Source: Mantis religiosa
Taxonomy: Eukaryota; Arthropoda; Insecta; Mantodea; Mantidae
Assembly: GCA_030765055.1 (NCBI GenBank)
Contig: CM060953.1
Span: forward strand, 76,249,832-76,313,831
Direction: 5' to 3'
Length of the DNA stretch: 64,000 nucleotides
The notes below the pieces were generated by a model. The model saw only the letters and a program-made list of their open reading frames with translations, was not told the origin of the DNA and did no database searches. This document shows positions 36,406 to 47,344 of the stretch, one piece after another. Every line of letters begins with the position of its first letter. Position 1 is the first letter of the stretch. The position numbers and the translations under genes were made by a program.

Positions 36406-37749
36406 TTTGGGTGATCAGTCTTTTAATGATGATAATTAACAAACTATTAGAACAAATTGAACAAACTACACAGCAATCAACTTGACTAGCATTAGACAGT
36501 AGCTCTCAAATGTAAACAAATTTACATTTGTTTTTAGAAATATGAATTTTTTTTTTTTTAAAAAAAGTTCAGAGTCCCTCTCATGCTGTAACAAAGAAAA
36601 TGTGATCTGTTGGAAGGGTTTTCAAAATTATTAGCTACGAAGGGATAGAATGTGGCTTGAGCAATAAAAATCCTGCATCTTATCCTGAAAAGCAAATGCT
36701 TAACTATCTGCAAAGTCACATGTAACATTATATTTATCGTCAGTAAGCTTACCTTACACTTCTGTCAAAACGTGAGATTCTTGGGCTATTAAGAAAGAAA
36801 GAAGTGATTTAATTTTTCCTCAAAGATTTCCAAAAGTTCTTGTTCAGGAGTGAAAACTGCTTGAAGTGCAGTTCTATGTTAAATATAATTTCAAAATTAC
36901 TCTTATGAGATTTTGATTGATGCTAATCTCTTCGTACAAAAGTTACTTTCATTTGTGGAAATGGGTTTAAACAAACTTTCCTGTTTTCTCACAAACTTTG
37001 AACCACTGAATTTCATAAAGTAGATAATTTAGAGGATTACAATTTGGTACAATTTTATCTATGTGGTGCTTGTGCGTTCACCAAATTTCGTGCAAGTCGA
37101 AAGGAATCAGGTTGAAAATCACAACCGTTGATTTGGCAATAGATTCAGTTTAACTCAGTGTGCATTTAACTTTTAGTGATTTAAATGGTAAGTGCAGTTG
37201 AAACGCTTTTGACTGCTTTTAATAGATAATACAAGTGCATCTATTAACTTTTGTTTTCAAAATACTCTCAAGTTATAGACATTCTAGGCCTTGATTATTA
37301 TTTACAGATACAATTCACCAATTTCCTTTTTCTTTTATTTCTTTTTCATCTTCTGCTCCCAAATCTTTTCTTTTATTTGATGACAGGACTTGTAAGTAAA
37401 TTTGCACTACCAACTAAAAAGCTGGATTTAAAAACTTCGGGGAGGCATCTATGAAAATGTTGAAATCCAAGTTTACAAAATAATAATAATAATTTTTTTA
37501 CTTACATAATCTGGACTTTGGTATCTCCACATTAATTTTATTATATCGTCATTGCAGAAGTTTCCCAACTTCTTGCAACTTTGATCAGCGTTATGAATAA
37601 TTATCGTAGGTACTGTGCTTGTTTCAGATTTTTGAGAATTTCATCTAATGTTTTATCTTGCTGCAAGAGATCTCTTTGTTTGCCTTTTCTTATCTGGGTT
37701 ACCCATTCTGATACAAATTTAGAAGGAAATATAATATATAATATATATA
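36406..37749. other. Unassigned AT-rich sequence
   Basis: No gene recognised. A short perfect hairpin is present at about 36509-36535 (atgtaaacaaatttacat). Confidence 0.4.
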
Positions 37750-37751
37750 TA

Positions 37752-38456
37752 CAAGGGGCATCCAGGAAGTAAGTTCTGTTTCAAACTGTCTCCGCTGCAC
37801 CACTGCAATCGCAATTCCGCACATGCGCGGTAGGCGCTCTGTATCAAGGAGGAGAAATGTGCGCCATTGTGAGATCCCTGAAGCCATGTACGCATTGTTG
37901 TGCTTGTTTACAATGTCGGTGTTGATTGAAAATCCTGCCGCTTGTGAAATCAGATCTGTGATTCGTTTTCTGAATGCTAGGAAAGTGAAACCAATTGAAA
38001 TTTATTGGCAAATTTGCGATGTCAAAAGGTGTTGTGTTTCTTCATCACAACACACGACCACACACTGTAAATGCGACAAAAAACATCTACAGGGATTTGG
38101 CTGGGACATTTTTTACCCCCCCCCCCCCCCCCCCCCCCCCCCGTACAGCCCTGACCCCACTCTAGCGACTTACTTCTGTTTTTGCATCTGAAATCTTTCC
38201 TTGGTGGTCAACACTTCAACAATGACGAAGAGCTGAAAGAAAATGTTTCCTACTGGTTGAAGACACAGGCGGCAAACTTCTATGAAGAAGGTATACATAA
38301 ACTTGTACCTCGCTATGAAAAATGCCTGCAAAATTTCGGCAGTTATGTGGAAAAGTAGTTTAAGAGTTGTAGAATTTTGTGTAATAAATAATTTTTCTGT
38401 ATCTATACACAATTTAATTTTATTACCAAACAGAACTTACTTTCTGGATGTACCTC

Positions 38457-38457
<1 letters not shown>
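37752..38457 (+). mobile_element. Internally deleted mariner with TIRs
   Basis: Ends caaggggcatccaggaag and, on the other strand, cgaggtacatccagaaag pair as TIRs of about 28 bases and continue with taagttctgttt. It sits in a TA-rich target with TA at the left and TG at the right. Inside is the N-terminal helix-turn-helix (about 37915-38010; IENPAACEIRSVIRFLNARK), then a jump to the C-terminal third (HHNTRPHT at about 38050, PYSPDP at about 38145, GGQHFNNDEELKENV from about 38200, ending VEK at 38358). The central catalytic part is missing and a C-run (about 38117-38142) interrupts the frame, so it is non-autonomous. Confidence 0.85.
38117..38142. repeat. Poly-C run inside the mariner relic
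   Basis: About 26 consecutive C residues sit where the coding frame changes. Runs like this are prone to length error in sequencing as well as real slippage. Confidence 0.9.

Positions 38458-38460
<3 letters not shown>

Positions 38461-38508
<48 letters not shown>
38461..38508. repeat. (TA)n microsatellite at mariner right end
   Basis: Almost pure TA dinucleotides directly follow the mariner right end; the left flank is also TA-rich (37729-37751). The element probably inserted into an existing TA tract that later expanded. Confidence 0.9.
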
Positions 38509-38509
<1 letters not shown>

Positions 38510-38514
<5 letters not shown>

Positions 38515-39689
38515 TATAATAAAAAATTAAATCCCAAAATGTTCAAGTTTTATAAAACTAAGATAGCCACTTGTTTATATACACCTAAACAAAAAGATAT
38601 GAATGATGTACTGTTTCAGCAAGAAAGCAAAATAATGTTGAGTGAAGCTTTATTCCTATTCTAAACTATGCTTATCCTAAGCTTTATTGCATGGCTCATA
38701 TGAATATGAAAACCAATATATTTACTATTCACTGTTCATGTTCAAAAAGACCACATGGCTTACAAAGGAAGCAAAGAGAATTAACATGACCAGAAGCTTA
38801 CAATGTTCAGTAACTTTTACAAACATCCAGAAGATGTCTCTGCACATTAGCACAAGGAATTGAAATTTTAATTGTGGTTCATACATGAAAATTCAACCAA
38901 TGTTTTTGCAAATGAGCTAACAAAGGAAATTAAATGGCGCTAGGGCAAAACTGATGGTAGATTCTGAAACTATGTTTCATTGTGGTTCATACATGAAAAT
39001 TCAACCAATTATTTTGCAAATGAAGTAACAAAGGCAATTAAATGAATATGCCCTTCTGCACATAGGTATTTAAATAACGACATAGTGGCTCTTAGAATGG
39101 TGCTAGGGCACAACTGATGGTATGGTTCATTCCATCCCATTTGGCGTCAAAGCTTTCACTTCTGACCACTCCTCCTCACACGTAAGCAATTATAAGGGTC
39201 TTCCACCCTTAAACATGTGGGGTGGTCCTTCTCAATACGTTCACAAGTTAAAGCTCTGTTACAATATTTTTCTTGTTTCCTCAGAAGTGCGGTACCTTCT
39301 ATTAGCTTAGACTTGCAAACGTGCTTCTTATGTGTGTTAATTAAGCTTATATTTATAGAAGTTACATAGTGTTTTACTTAGTGTAGTTTTATAAATTTAT
39401 TAGTGTTTAATAGTTATTGGCATTTAGCACGTATGTAATTTAATTAAGATGTGGAGACTGTGGGAATCGAACCTAACATGGATATGCTAACATGGATTTC
39501 CATTCATACTTGTAATATATACCTAACAGTATTTCTAACCTTTCCCGAGTTGACATTTAATTATTATGCAGAATGTAAGTGATTATTTACTTAAATTATG
39601 TTTAACAGAATTCCACCCACCCTAAAAAAATTACACTGCTTAACTTTATTCAAACTTGTAAAATTAGCAGACATCCTTGTAAAAAGCTT
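38510..39689. other. Unassigned sequence with one 108-base direct repeat
   Basis: The block gtggttcatacatgaaaatt occurs at 38874 and 38982, and the downstream gctagggca.aactgatgg also occurs twice (38940 and 39102). This is a partial tandem duplication. No gene recognised; the stretch at 39120-39310 is open but has no domain. Confidence 0.5.
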
Positions 39690-40205
39690 CCAGCATTTAA
39701 AAAGAGTAATAGAGAGAGATCCCCTAGTGGTCTATCAGGGATATATATGAGTCAAATGGAGAATTTAATGTCAGGACGGCATGTTGGCCATGGTAGCTCA
39801 AAGGTTAAGAGTGACTGGACGGACACCAGGAGATCCGTGGTTCAAATCCTGGCCATGGCATTGCATTTTTCATGTTGACTCCATCAAAAACCTTAGCCTA
39901 TAAACGGCTAGTGTGGAGAAATGATTAATTTCCATCAATTAACTAAAATAATAAAAGTTAAATGATTAAGCCTGGGACTCAAGTACTTACAATAGTAAAT
40001 CGCCACAAACAGTGTATCTCGGATGCGAGAGCCCCTAGTGGTCTACCGGGGAAATATATGAGTCAAATGGAAAATTTAATGTCAGGACGGCATGTTGGCC
40101 ATGGTAGCTCAAAGGTTAAGAGCGACTGGACGGAAACCAGGAGATCCGTGGTTCAAATCCTGGCCATGGCATTGAATTTTTCATGTTGACTCTATCCATC
40201 AAAAT
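39690..40205 (+). repeat. tRNA-derived repeat, family B, tandem units of 311 bp
   Basis: Two heads start gccatggtagctcaaaggt at 39787 and 40098, 311 bases apart. Each has matching outer stems (gccatgg with ccatggc), a 7-base loop flanked by ctgg/ccag at the anticodon position (loop acggaaa in the second unit), and a box B ggttcaaatcc. The body (acggctagtgtggag, gtaagtcgccac, gtggtctaccgggg) runs directly into the next head. Poorly matching T- and D-stems argue against a functional tRNA. Confidence 0.85.
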
Positions 40206-41130
40206 ATCTAATGTTTATCTCTAATCAACTAGTATTACATTTAGTATTTTTTTATAAAATTCTTTGATGGTTCTTCTTTGAATGAGGCAAGTAAAGGATA
40301 GACAACAAAATCAATGAGCTGTACACTAAAATTGTGGCAATAAATATTGCAAAAATAGGTTTATTTACTTGTTAAAGTAATTTGAGAGCTAAACACAACA
40401 CTTTTGTATTCTGAATTAATTTTGTATAACTTAAACCGTATGAGGTGGACAAAAAATGACACATATGTCAAATAGATTTTTATGCCATTAACTGTTTCCA
40501 AAATATGTTTTATTGAGTTGAATTGTCACATACTTCTTTTCAGTTTCTTTAGTGTTATCCCATGGTCTTGCAAAGAGAACAGAGCTTCAGAGCCATTAGC
40601 AATGGATTTAACTTGCTTAAACATGCCCCTTGCATCTGAAACAGAATTTATAATAAAATCATTTCTGGAAATATTTATCTTGACTAACATGAATAAAGAG
40701 AAGAAAAGCATTTGCAGAAGAGTAGGTATAGAAAGTCATGTGTATGAACACATCAGATTATTACGGAATAAAGACATTCTTATTTTCAAGTGAGTGTTTA
40801 TTTTATAACTCATTCATAAAACTGTTTCAAGAGCAATACTCCAAAAAATAATGAACATTTGCTGCTGTCCTGATTACTATTGCACACTCCAACTAAAGTA
40901 TACAGATGTAACAGAATAATTATTCCTAATTTCTGATGTGATAGCTGGCGTAAAATTAAACTTTTTTTTTTTTTCTTAATAAAGAAATGACCAGAAATGC
41001 TTAATTTTAAAGCAGAAGTAGTATGAAGCAAAAAATTAAACACCTGAACTTGAAATACTATTTTATTTACTTTCTAAGGTTATGCTGTAATTTTCATACA
41101 TTATGCTGTATAATATGAAAAAGGTATTGA
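40206..41130. other. Unassigned AT-rich sequence
   Basis: No gene recognised. The frames at 40482-40793 (plus) and 40526-40711 (minus) overlap and have no domain. Confidence 0.4.
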
Positions 41131-41162
41131 CTCACTATAAGAACTACATAGAAAATAATTAT

Positions 41163-41305
41163 CTAGGCTTGTGAGCCATGATCCAGTGGAAGCTCTTCTT
41201 TCAGACATTTCATCCGAAGTTCCATTAAACATCTTCAGTGGCCACAAAACGTTTTAAAGGAAAGCTTCCACTGTACCATGACTCTCCAGCACAGATAATC
41301 ATTTT
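41163..41305 (-). ncRNA. Palindromic element with hammerhead-like core
   Basis: Outer arms can pair (agaaaataattatct on the left with agataatcattttct on the right; then atccagtggaagct with agcttccactgtacc). On the minus strand the middle reads ctgaaga (41232-41238), a short hairpin with cttcgg, then gaaat (41207-41211) and gtctg. This is the same order as the core at 35144-35180. The sequence just after it, accagccgtgaaagcc, is also related to the end of the 35100-35262 insert. Confidence 0.45.
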
Positions 41306-42480
41306 CTGTGTAATGACACCAGCCGTGAAAGCCTATGCACAATAAGAACTTTTTGAAATTGTGATTGCCATGGTTGATACAAAGTATAGTGACATATGAT
41401 TAAAGAATGAATCCTTTGAAATATTTGTAATTGGTCATAAAGATGGTCAGAAGCAAGAATAATTCTAGAAACTAATTCTTTACTGTGTCGGCTGGTGGTT
41501 AATAAATGGTTGTTTTAATATTACTCCAAACACAATAATCAACTGGAGTTATATCTATGGAATGTGCAAGTCAACTGGACCTATTCTTCTTGACCAAGAA
41601 TTTGAAAAATGTATATACGGGATGTTGATGAACTACATTGAAATAATTTCAGGTTGTAGATATGACTTACATAAGCAAGTTGAGATAGGCAATGCATAGT
41701 CTGCGACACAACATAATGCAGTTAATTGTCTTAAACATAACTGGCATCAGATGCTGATAAAGTTATTTAAACAAGAGGGTGAAATTATTGTATTAGAATG
41801 TCTTTAAAATTGCTTCCCGAGTATAGAAATATCGATTCTTAGAGGCTTGTTATTGGCATTCTCAGGTTTTAATGCCTCAAATATCTCTCATATCTCAAAC
41901 TAATCCTCGGTCAGTTCCACACTGAACAGTGATTAAAGAAACTGGTGTTTCCACGGTCATCAGTTTTATTTGTGTCATGTAGTTAATTTTTTTTTCTTTG
42001 TCTTTTTAATACGTACTTCAGAAGAGGACCTATCTACATAGCAGCATGTAAACTTATTCGACACACACAAGGAGTTTAGGGCAGAGTACGACAGTGATTC
42101 CTTCACTGCTGTAAACTTTGCATCGAAAATGCAGGTTGCCATTTTGAGCAATTCCTATAAACCTTATGCAAAAAGTGGCATTTAATTTTTATTTTATGTA
42201 AGTTTGTTCACCCCTTAAATCACCTCCCATTTAGATGTATGGTATGTGAAAGTATTAAGCAGGATTCAGCCATTATTAGAAAGAATTGTAAGGTTAAATT
42301 ATATAGAATAAAAAGAAGTACTTCAGAAAGTGGAGTGCCATTGTTACTAAAATTAGGCAAATGAGTCAATCTTGTATATACTTTTCTCCACTTACAAGTT
42401 TTTTAATGAAGACTATGATACCGAAATTATTGTTTGCAGGAGCAAAGAATAATGATAGACGTCGAAGGAATGTTGGTCTT

Positions 42481-43116
42481 TGTGACGACCCAGGGCAAGG
42501 TCAGTGAGTTGGGGAAAGTATAGTAACAATGCCATGAAAGACGCTGTGTCCTTAGAAGGTTTCTAAAGGAATTGTCACTTGACTTATATGAATAGGGTAT
42601 TCTTTGGATCGTTTACAATGGCGACCAAAACAGCCACAAAAGAACTTTGTTTAAAAAGGAATTTGGAGAGTGAAAGTTGTATATAAATACACACGCAGTT
42701 GTGGTGAGGGGAGCACTCTTCGGCTTGTCGCCGATGGAGCCGGGTCACGGCTATGAAACCAGTATAAACAATTATCCGGCGTGTAGCCGATATAAAGGGA
42801 AGAGTCAGACGTGAAGCCTAGGAGAGCGGTCAACTTGTTCGGTCTTGAATATTTGTCAGGTCATCAAAATTTATCGAGAGATATAATTAGCATTCAGTCA
42901 CTATAAACCGTGATTGGTAACCCTCGGTCGGCAGCTTCCATTTCGAGGTTTGAAATAAGCAGCAGTGAATAAATAATTTGGAAACGGGCATTCCAGTGTT
43001 GTAAATTTCCTTCTCACACACATCCACGCATACCCTGAGAGAAACCTCATTGCTTGCCGACTTCTGTGTTCGCCATTATATTATATTTGCATCAAATTGG
43101 CGTTCCAACGTGGAAC
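42481..43116 (+). mobile_element. LTR plus primer-binding site, retrotransposon fragment
   Basis: Begins tgtgacgaccc and shows a TATA-like gttgtatataaatac (about 42677) and a gtgaataaataattt polyadenylation-like signal (about 42967). It can be ended at gcatca (43094). Three bases on is tggcgttccaacgtgg (43098-43113), which closely resembles the lysine-tRNA primer-binding sequence used by many LTR elements. No gag follows. Confidence 0.5.
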
Positions 43117-43146
43117 TTGTGTACACCCATAAGCGATTCTGTTTCA

Positions 43147-43396
43147 ACTAGTTTCTGGGAACGTCTTCCCTATCTGTGGTTCTGTGGTTGACTGATGATG
43201 CATCCGGTGTCTGCATCTGGCTTGGTGTGTGCTGTCATCTAATGTTCTGGTAAATTTGATGACATCATCTACGGCGGGATCATCACACTTACCAGAACAT
43301 TAGATGGCAGCACGACACCAAGCCAGATGCAGACACCGGATGTATCATCAGTCAACCACAGAACTGACAATAGGGAAGAAGTTCCCAGAAACTAGT
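43147..43396. repeat. Foldback: 107-bp inverted arms, 35-base loop
   Basis: Arm actagtttctgggaac ... ttctggtaa (43147-43253) is repeated in reverse complement (ttaccagaac ... gaaactagt, 43289-43396) with few mismatches. The outer end of the right arm overlaps the inner end of the 74-bp terminal arm. As RNA or single-stranded DNA it would form a long hairpin. Confidence 0.85.
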
Positions 43397-43844
43397 CTTC
43401 ATTAAAAAACTTGTAAGTGGAGAAAAGTATATACAAGATTGACTCATTTGCCTAATTTTAGTAACAAGGTTAAATTACTCCGTAAAATGCATTTATTTTA
43501 ACAAGAATAAAAGCTTAGACAAAATATTAAAAAGCAACCAAACAAAAATAAACAGAGAAAGTGAAGGAGATTCAAACTTATTTACCTTTCACTTGAAACG
43601 TAATGTCATAACCATTCTGCCAAAGGGAATATTCCGACACTTCTCTTCAGTTTTGTGTCTTATGTATTCAAGTGGTATAATCATTTGCATTGGTGTGCTG
43701 GCACTTTAGAAATTTATAGTCGTAACTTCCACATTTGAACCAATAGGTCATAAGTCTCCTATCTTAAATTACTTGTTTGAGATACCTCCACTTGCTCTGA
43801 AAATATTTTGGAACAGTTCATTAACGTTCTGTATAATTAATTTT

Positions 43845-44200
43845 GACAATTTAAGTCAAAATATGTGGGTGCACCATCATGTTGAAAATTGAGGTTTTTT
43901 TCAAATACTAATCGGAATATCTTCTAGTAGCTCTGTAAGCATTCTCCACAGGTTTTTAGGGTTTGTGTCACTACAAATATGACTGTTGAGTGTATTAAAA
44001 AGCCATCTCTTGAAAGACATGCCTTATCTGTCAATAATATGCATCTAGCAAAATCAAGCTCACTACCAGAGGTATGTAAGTGCCATTCAGCAAATTGTTC
44101 TCTGTTAGGATAATCATTTGTACTTTCTGGATATGATAAGCATGCTTTTTATATTCACTTAAGGCTCCCATACAGACATGTGACTGCACCCTAGAATGAC
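43845..44200 (-). pseudogene. DDE transposase fragment (IS630-like)
   Basis: The minus strand reads YPNREQFAEWHLHTSG, then DFARCILLTDKACLSRDGF (first catalytic D), and after a stop NFQHDGAPTYFDLNCQN (second catalytic D). These blocks, at about 44120-43845, are typical of the insect DDE_3-type transposases related to copies 1 and 2. The fragment lies just outside the right TIR of copy 2 and on the opposite strand, so it is a separate, truncated copy. Confidence 0.75.
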
Positions 44201-44249
44201 CCACATTTCAAATGCTAGTTCATAAATTATGTTCAAACTTAGTGAAGTT

Positions 44250-44900
44250 TAATGCAGTCTTTTTAACACTCATGTACATTTTTATTTTTTGAAGGACTAA
44301 TTTCGGAAGCTGTTGCTTCCATTCTCAACCTAAAAGTTCACTATCATGTGTTATCTGCTGTCTTCTCTCTGGTGATGGATCTATGAACTCCTTTATCAAA
44401 CTATTGGTTCATGGACATGGTTTTCATTCCAAAAGTGAAATGCTACTGCTGACTTATTTTCCTGTTTCTATTTGATGTTTCTGAAGTGCTCTTTGATTCT
44501 GGATTTTAGATTTCCTTTAGTTTACCCTATGTAGCACTTTTCTCAATCCTTACAACTTATTTGATATATTATGTAACTATTGATTGGTTGAATTTAGATC
44601 AAAAGCCATGATCTTGACCCAAATCCAAAATTATTAAAAGGTTTGATAAACCAAAACAAACTGACATAGTGGAAGAACATCTTAATATGGAAGAATAAGG
44701 ACTGAGTAATGAACTTAAATCCCACCAGTCAATAATATGACAAAGAAATTCATAGTTCCATCACAAGAGAGAAGATAGCAGACAACAACAGCAGACTATA
44801 GTCAGACCTTTGAGGTTGAGAATGGAAGCAAACAGCTAAATTCGTCCCTCAAAAAATAAAAATGTATGTGATGGAGTGTTAAAAACCAACCACAAATAGC
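44250..44900 (-). mobile_element. Penelope-like element with inverted terminal repeats
   Basis: Left arm (about 44255-44400) and right arm (about 44690-44900) are inverted copies of the same terminal repeat (ttttgaaggactaatttcgg and its partner). Between them the minus strand gives a GIY-YIG relic (CYIG, stop, TKGNLKSRIKEHFRNIK, stop, KSAVAFHFWNENH; about 44545-44415). Several stops. The arm carries a degenerate hammerhead-like motif (ttgagaa, hairpin ggaagc/gcttcc, gaaat) at about 44290-44330 on the minus strand. Confidence 0.8.
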
Positions 44901-45059
44901 TTTTTCAGTAAACATGTTACTATTACTAAATTCCTTCAAACAGCATGAAGTTTACTGTCCTTATAGTTAATATTCTTTCTTGAATCTACTTTCTTTACCT
45001 GGAACAGGCTACTTTTTCGAAGACAATGTCTTGAATATATAATTCCTTTCATGGAAGTG

Positions 45060-45320
45060 TTGAAAACAAGAGCCGGCCGATGATAGAGGCAAAGCTTCAT
45101 AAACATGTTCCGGAAAAATTTAAAAGTAAGTGTTGTCTAGTGTCTTTAATTGACTCTCTTTAAAGTTAATTTATCATAACAACACTGTTTTCAACACTTC
45201 CAAGAAAGGAATTGTTGAAAACAGTGTTGTAATAAATTAAATTTAAAGGGAGTCGATTAATGACACTGAAAGTAAGTGCTGTTTAGTATCATTAATCGAC
45301 TCTCTTTAAATTTAAAGTCT
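45060..45320. repeat. PLE terminal repeats in back-to-back arrangement
   Basis: Inverted copies of the subfamily end meet near 45210: acactgttttcaacacttcc on one side and gttgaaaacagtgttgt on the other. Each is flanked by the actctctttaaa / tttaaagggagt block. The left arm begins with a degenerate hammerhead-like stretch (cgatgat, agaggc/gcttc, aaacatgttcc). Confidence 0.7.
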
Positions 45321-45880
45321 TTAATGTTAATATGGCAAAGAATACAGTGCTAAAGATGTTGTTCTTCATGGCTTAGCTTTGCAAATGGACATTGCTGTAA
45401 AGCTGTTCCTTATGCTGTCTGCATGTTTGCACATTCAATAATTATTATATACCAGTGCATTTTAATACTAAAAATTAAATAAACAGATGTCACTGAAAAT
45501 ATTTTGTGACACACAGCAAACTAACTTCAATTGTGTATTGTTTTTATGGTAACTAGAATAGCTGAAACAGAATGTGAATGATGAGATCTACAGTCATCAG
45601 CCTTTTTATATTAAAAATGAAGTGTTTCTGGACAATGCTTTAATAGCACAAAATGTTAAATTTTATGCTATCACATCAAAAAATTATGAGTAGTTAGTCT
45701 GTTACATCCTGTATAACTCTTTCCTTCTAAGCTTCTTTAATTAAAGTTAAATAAATCTGCAAAATGCTAATTTTTAATGTGCTAACTATTCAAAATGATT
45801 AAACAAATAAAAGTTTTAAATGTGTTTAATAAGGCCCATGATGGTGCATTAGCAGTGTATAACTATAGATGGAAGTGTTA
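45321..45880. other. Unassigned AT-rich sequence
   Basis: No gene or repeat recognised. Confidence 0.4.
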
Positions 45881-45883
45881 TTT

Positions 45884-46990
45884 TTTTAGTTAATTGATGG
45901 AAATTAATCATTTCTCCATACTAGCCGTATATAGGCTAAGGTTTTTGATAGATAGAGTCAACATGAAAAATTCAATGCCATGGCTGGGATTTGATCCACG
46001 GATCTCCTGGTTTCCATCCAGTCGCTCTTAACCTTTGAGCTACCATGGCCAACGTGCCATCCTGACATTAAATTCTCCATTTGACTCGTATAATTCCCCG
46101 GTAGACCACTAGGGGCTCTCGCATCCGAGATACACCATTTGTGGTGTCTTACTAACGTAAGTACTTAAGTCCCAGGCTTCATCATTTAACTATTATTATT
46201 TTAGTTAATTGATGGAAATTAATCATTTCTCCACACTAGCCGTATATAGGCTAAGGTTTTTGATAGATAGAGTCAACATGAACAATTCAATGCAATGGCC
46301 GGGATTTGAACCACGGATCTCCTGGTTTCATTCCAGTCGCTCTTAACCTTTGAGATACCATGGCCAACGTGCCGTCCTGACATCTATCACAAACCTTAGC
46401 CTATATACAGCTAGTGTGGAGAAATGATTAATTTCCATCAATTAACTAAAATAATAATAGTTAAATGATGAAGCCTGGGACTTAAGTACTTGCGATAGTA
46501 AGTCGCCACAAATGGTGTATCTCGGATGCGAGAGCCGCTAGTGGTCTACCGGGGAAATATAAGAGTCAAATGGAGAATTTAATGTCAGGACGGCACGTTG
46601 GTCATGATAGCTCAAAGGTTAAGAACAACTGGACGGAAACCATGGCATTGAATTTTTCATGTTGACTCTATCAATCAAAAACCTTAGCCTATATACGGCT
46701 AGTGTGGAGAAATGATTAATTTCCATCAATTAACTAAAATAATAATAGTTAAATGATGAAGCTTGGGACTTAAGTACATACGATAGTAAGTCGCCACAAA
46801 TGGTGTATCTCGGATGGAAGAGCCCCTAGTGGTCTACCGGGGAAATATACAAGTCAATTGGAGAATTTAATGTCAGGATGCCACGTTGGCCATGGTAGCT
46901 CAAAGGTTAAGAGCGACTGGACGGAAACCAGGAGATCCGTGGTTCAAATCCCAGCCATGGCATTGCATTTTTCATGTTGACTATCTAGAA
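45884..46990. repeat. Family B tRNA-derived repeat array, head-to-head halves
   Basis: Minus-oriented units run from 45884 to about 46385 and plus-oriented units from about 46386 to 46990, forming an inverted cluster with its centre at the ctgacatctatcac junction. Heads are at about 45973-46055 and 46292-46370 (minus), 46601 (plus, with about 24 bases of the anticodon/T region deleted) and 46890 (plus, complete). Confidence 0.85.
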
Positions 46991-47344
46991 GTGTTGTTTC
47001 TTCATACAAAGAAAAATGTAATGTTATTAGTACAGTACACGCAAAATAAGTTGAGCGCTGGATTTACAGTGTAGTGCGGGCAGAGGGGAAGAAGTCAGAG
47101 CTAACGCTCTTCTGCTTCTGCAGCGTGTTCGACCTTGAAAAACATAGTATAGCAAAATAGTGTGTTAGATAAGCGAAGATATCACAAGTAACGTTGCATC
47201 CTCATAAAACATTCGTTAGTTTTGCCCATGCCAGCTCAATTGTACTCAGATCACAATTATACGGATGTATACGAATAATTATGTGTCCCCTTTCGAGAGC
47301 CATAACATCAAAAAATGTTCATACATATATGTCATTTTCAAGTA
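46991..47344. other. Unassigned sequence
   Basis: No gene or repeat recognised. Confidence 0.35.

Larger units (their letters stand above)
42341..43467. mobile_element. Insertion with 74-bp terminal inverted repeats
   Basis: The arm at 42341-42414 (ttgttactaaaattaggc ... ttaatgaagact) is matched almost perfectly in reverse complement at 43394-43467. The flanks beyond the arms belong to the host element. A short family member is at 35641-35745. The interior holds an LTR-like segment and a foldback rather than a transposase. Confidence 0.75.
41618..43831 (+). mobile_element. IS630/mariner-like DNA element, copy 2, with nested insertions
   Basis: TA dinucleotides abut both ends (41616-41617 and 43832-43833). 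Left end cgggatgttgatgaacta and right end, on the opposite strand, cagaacgttaatgaactg form TIRs. The element is the inverted-orientation homologue of copy 1 and shares with it the transposase-tail stretch around 42060-42170 (gaaaatgcaggttgccattt). Removing the 42341-43467 insertion leaves about 1.09 kb, close to copy 1. Confidence 0.7.

Noticed and set aside
39787..40185. tRNA genes
   Set aside because: The heads have box A/B and paired ends but poor D- and T-stems, and they are embedded in repeated 311-bp units, so they are SINE-type sequences.
43147..43253. Hammerhead motif at ctgatga in the foldback
   Set aside because: There is no gaaa box at a suitable distance on either strand.
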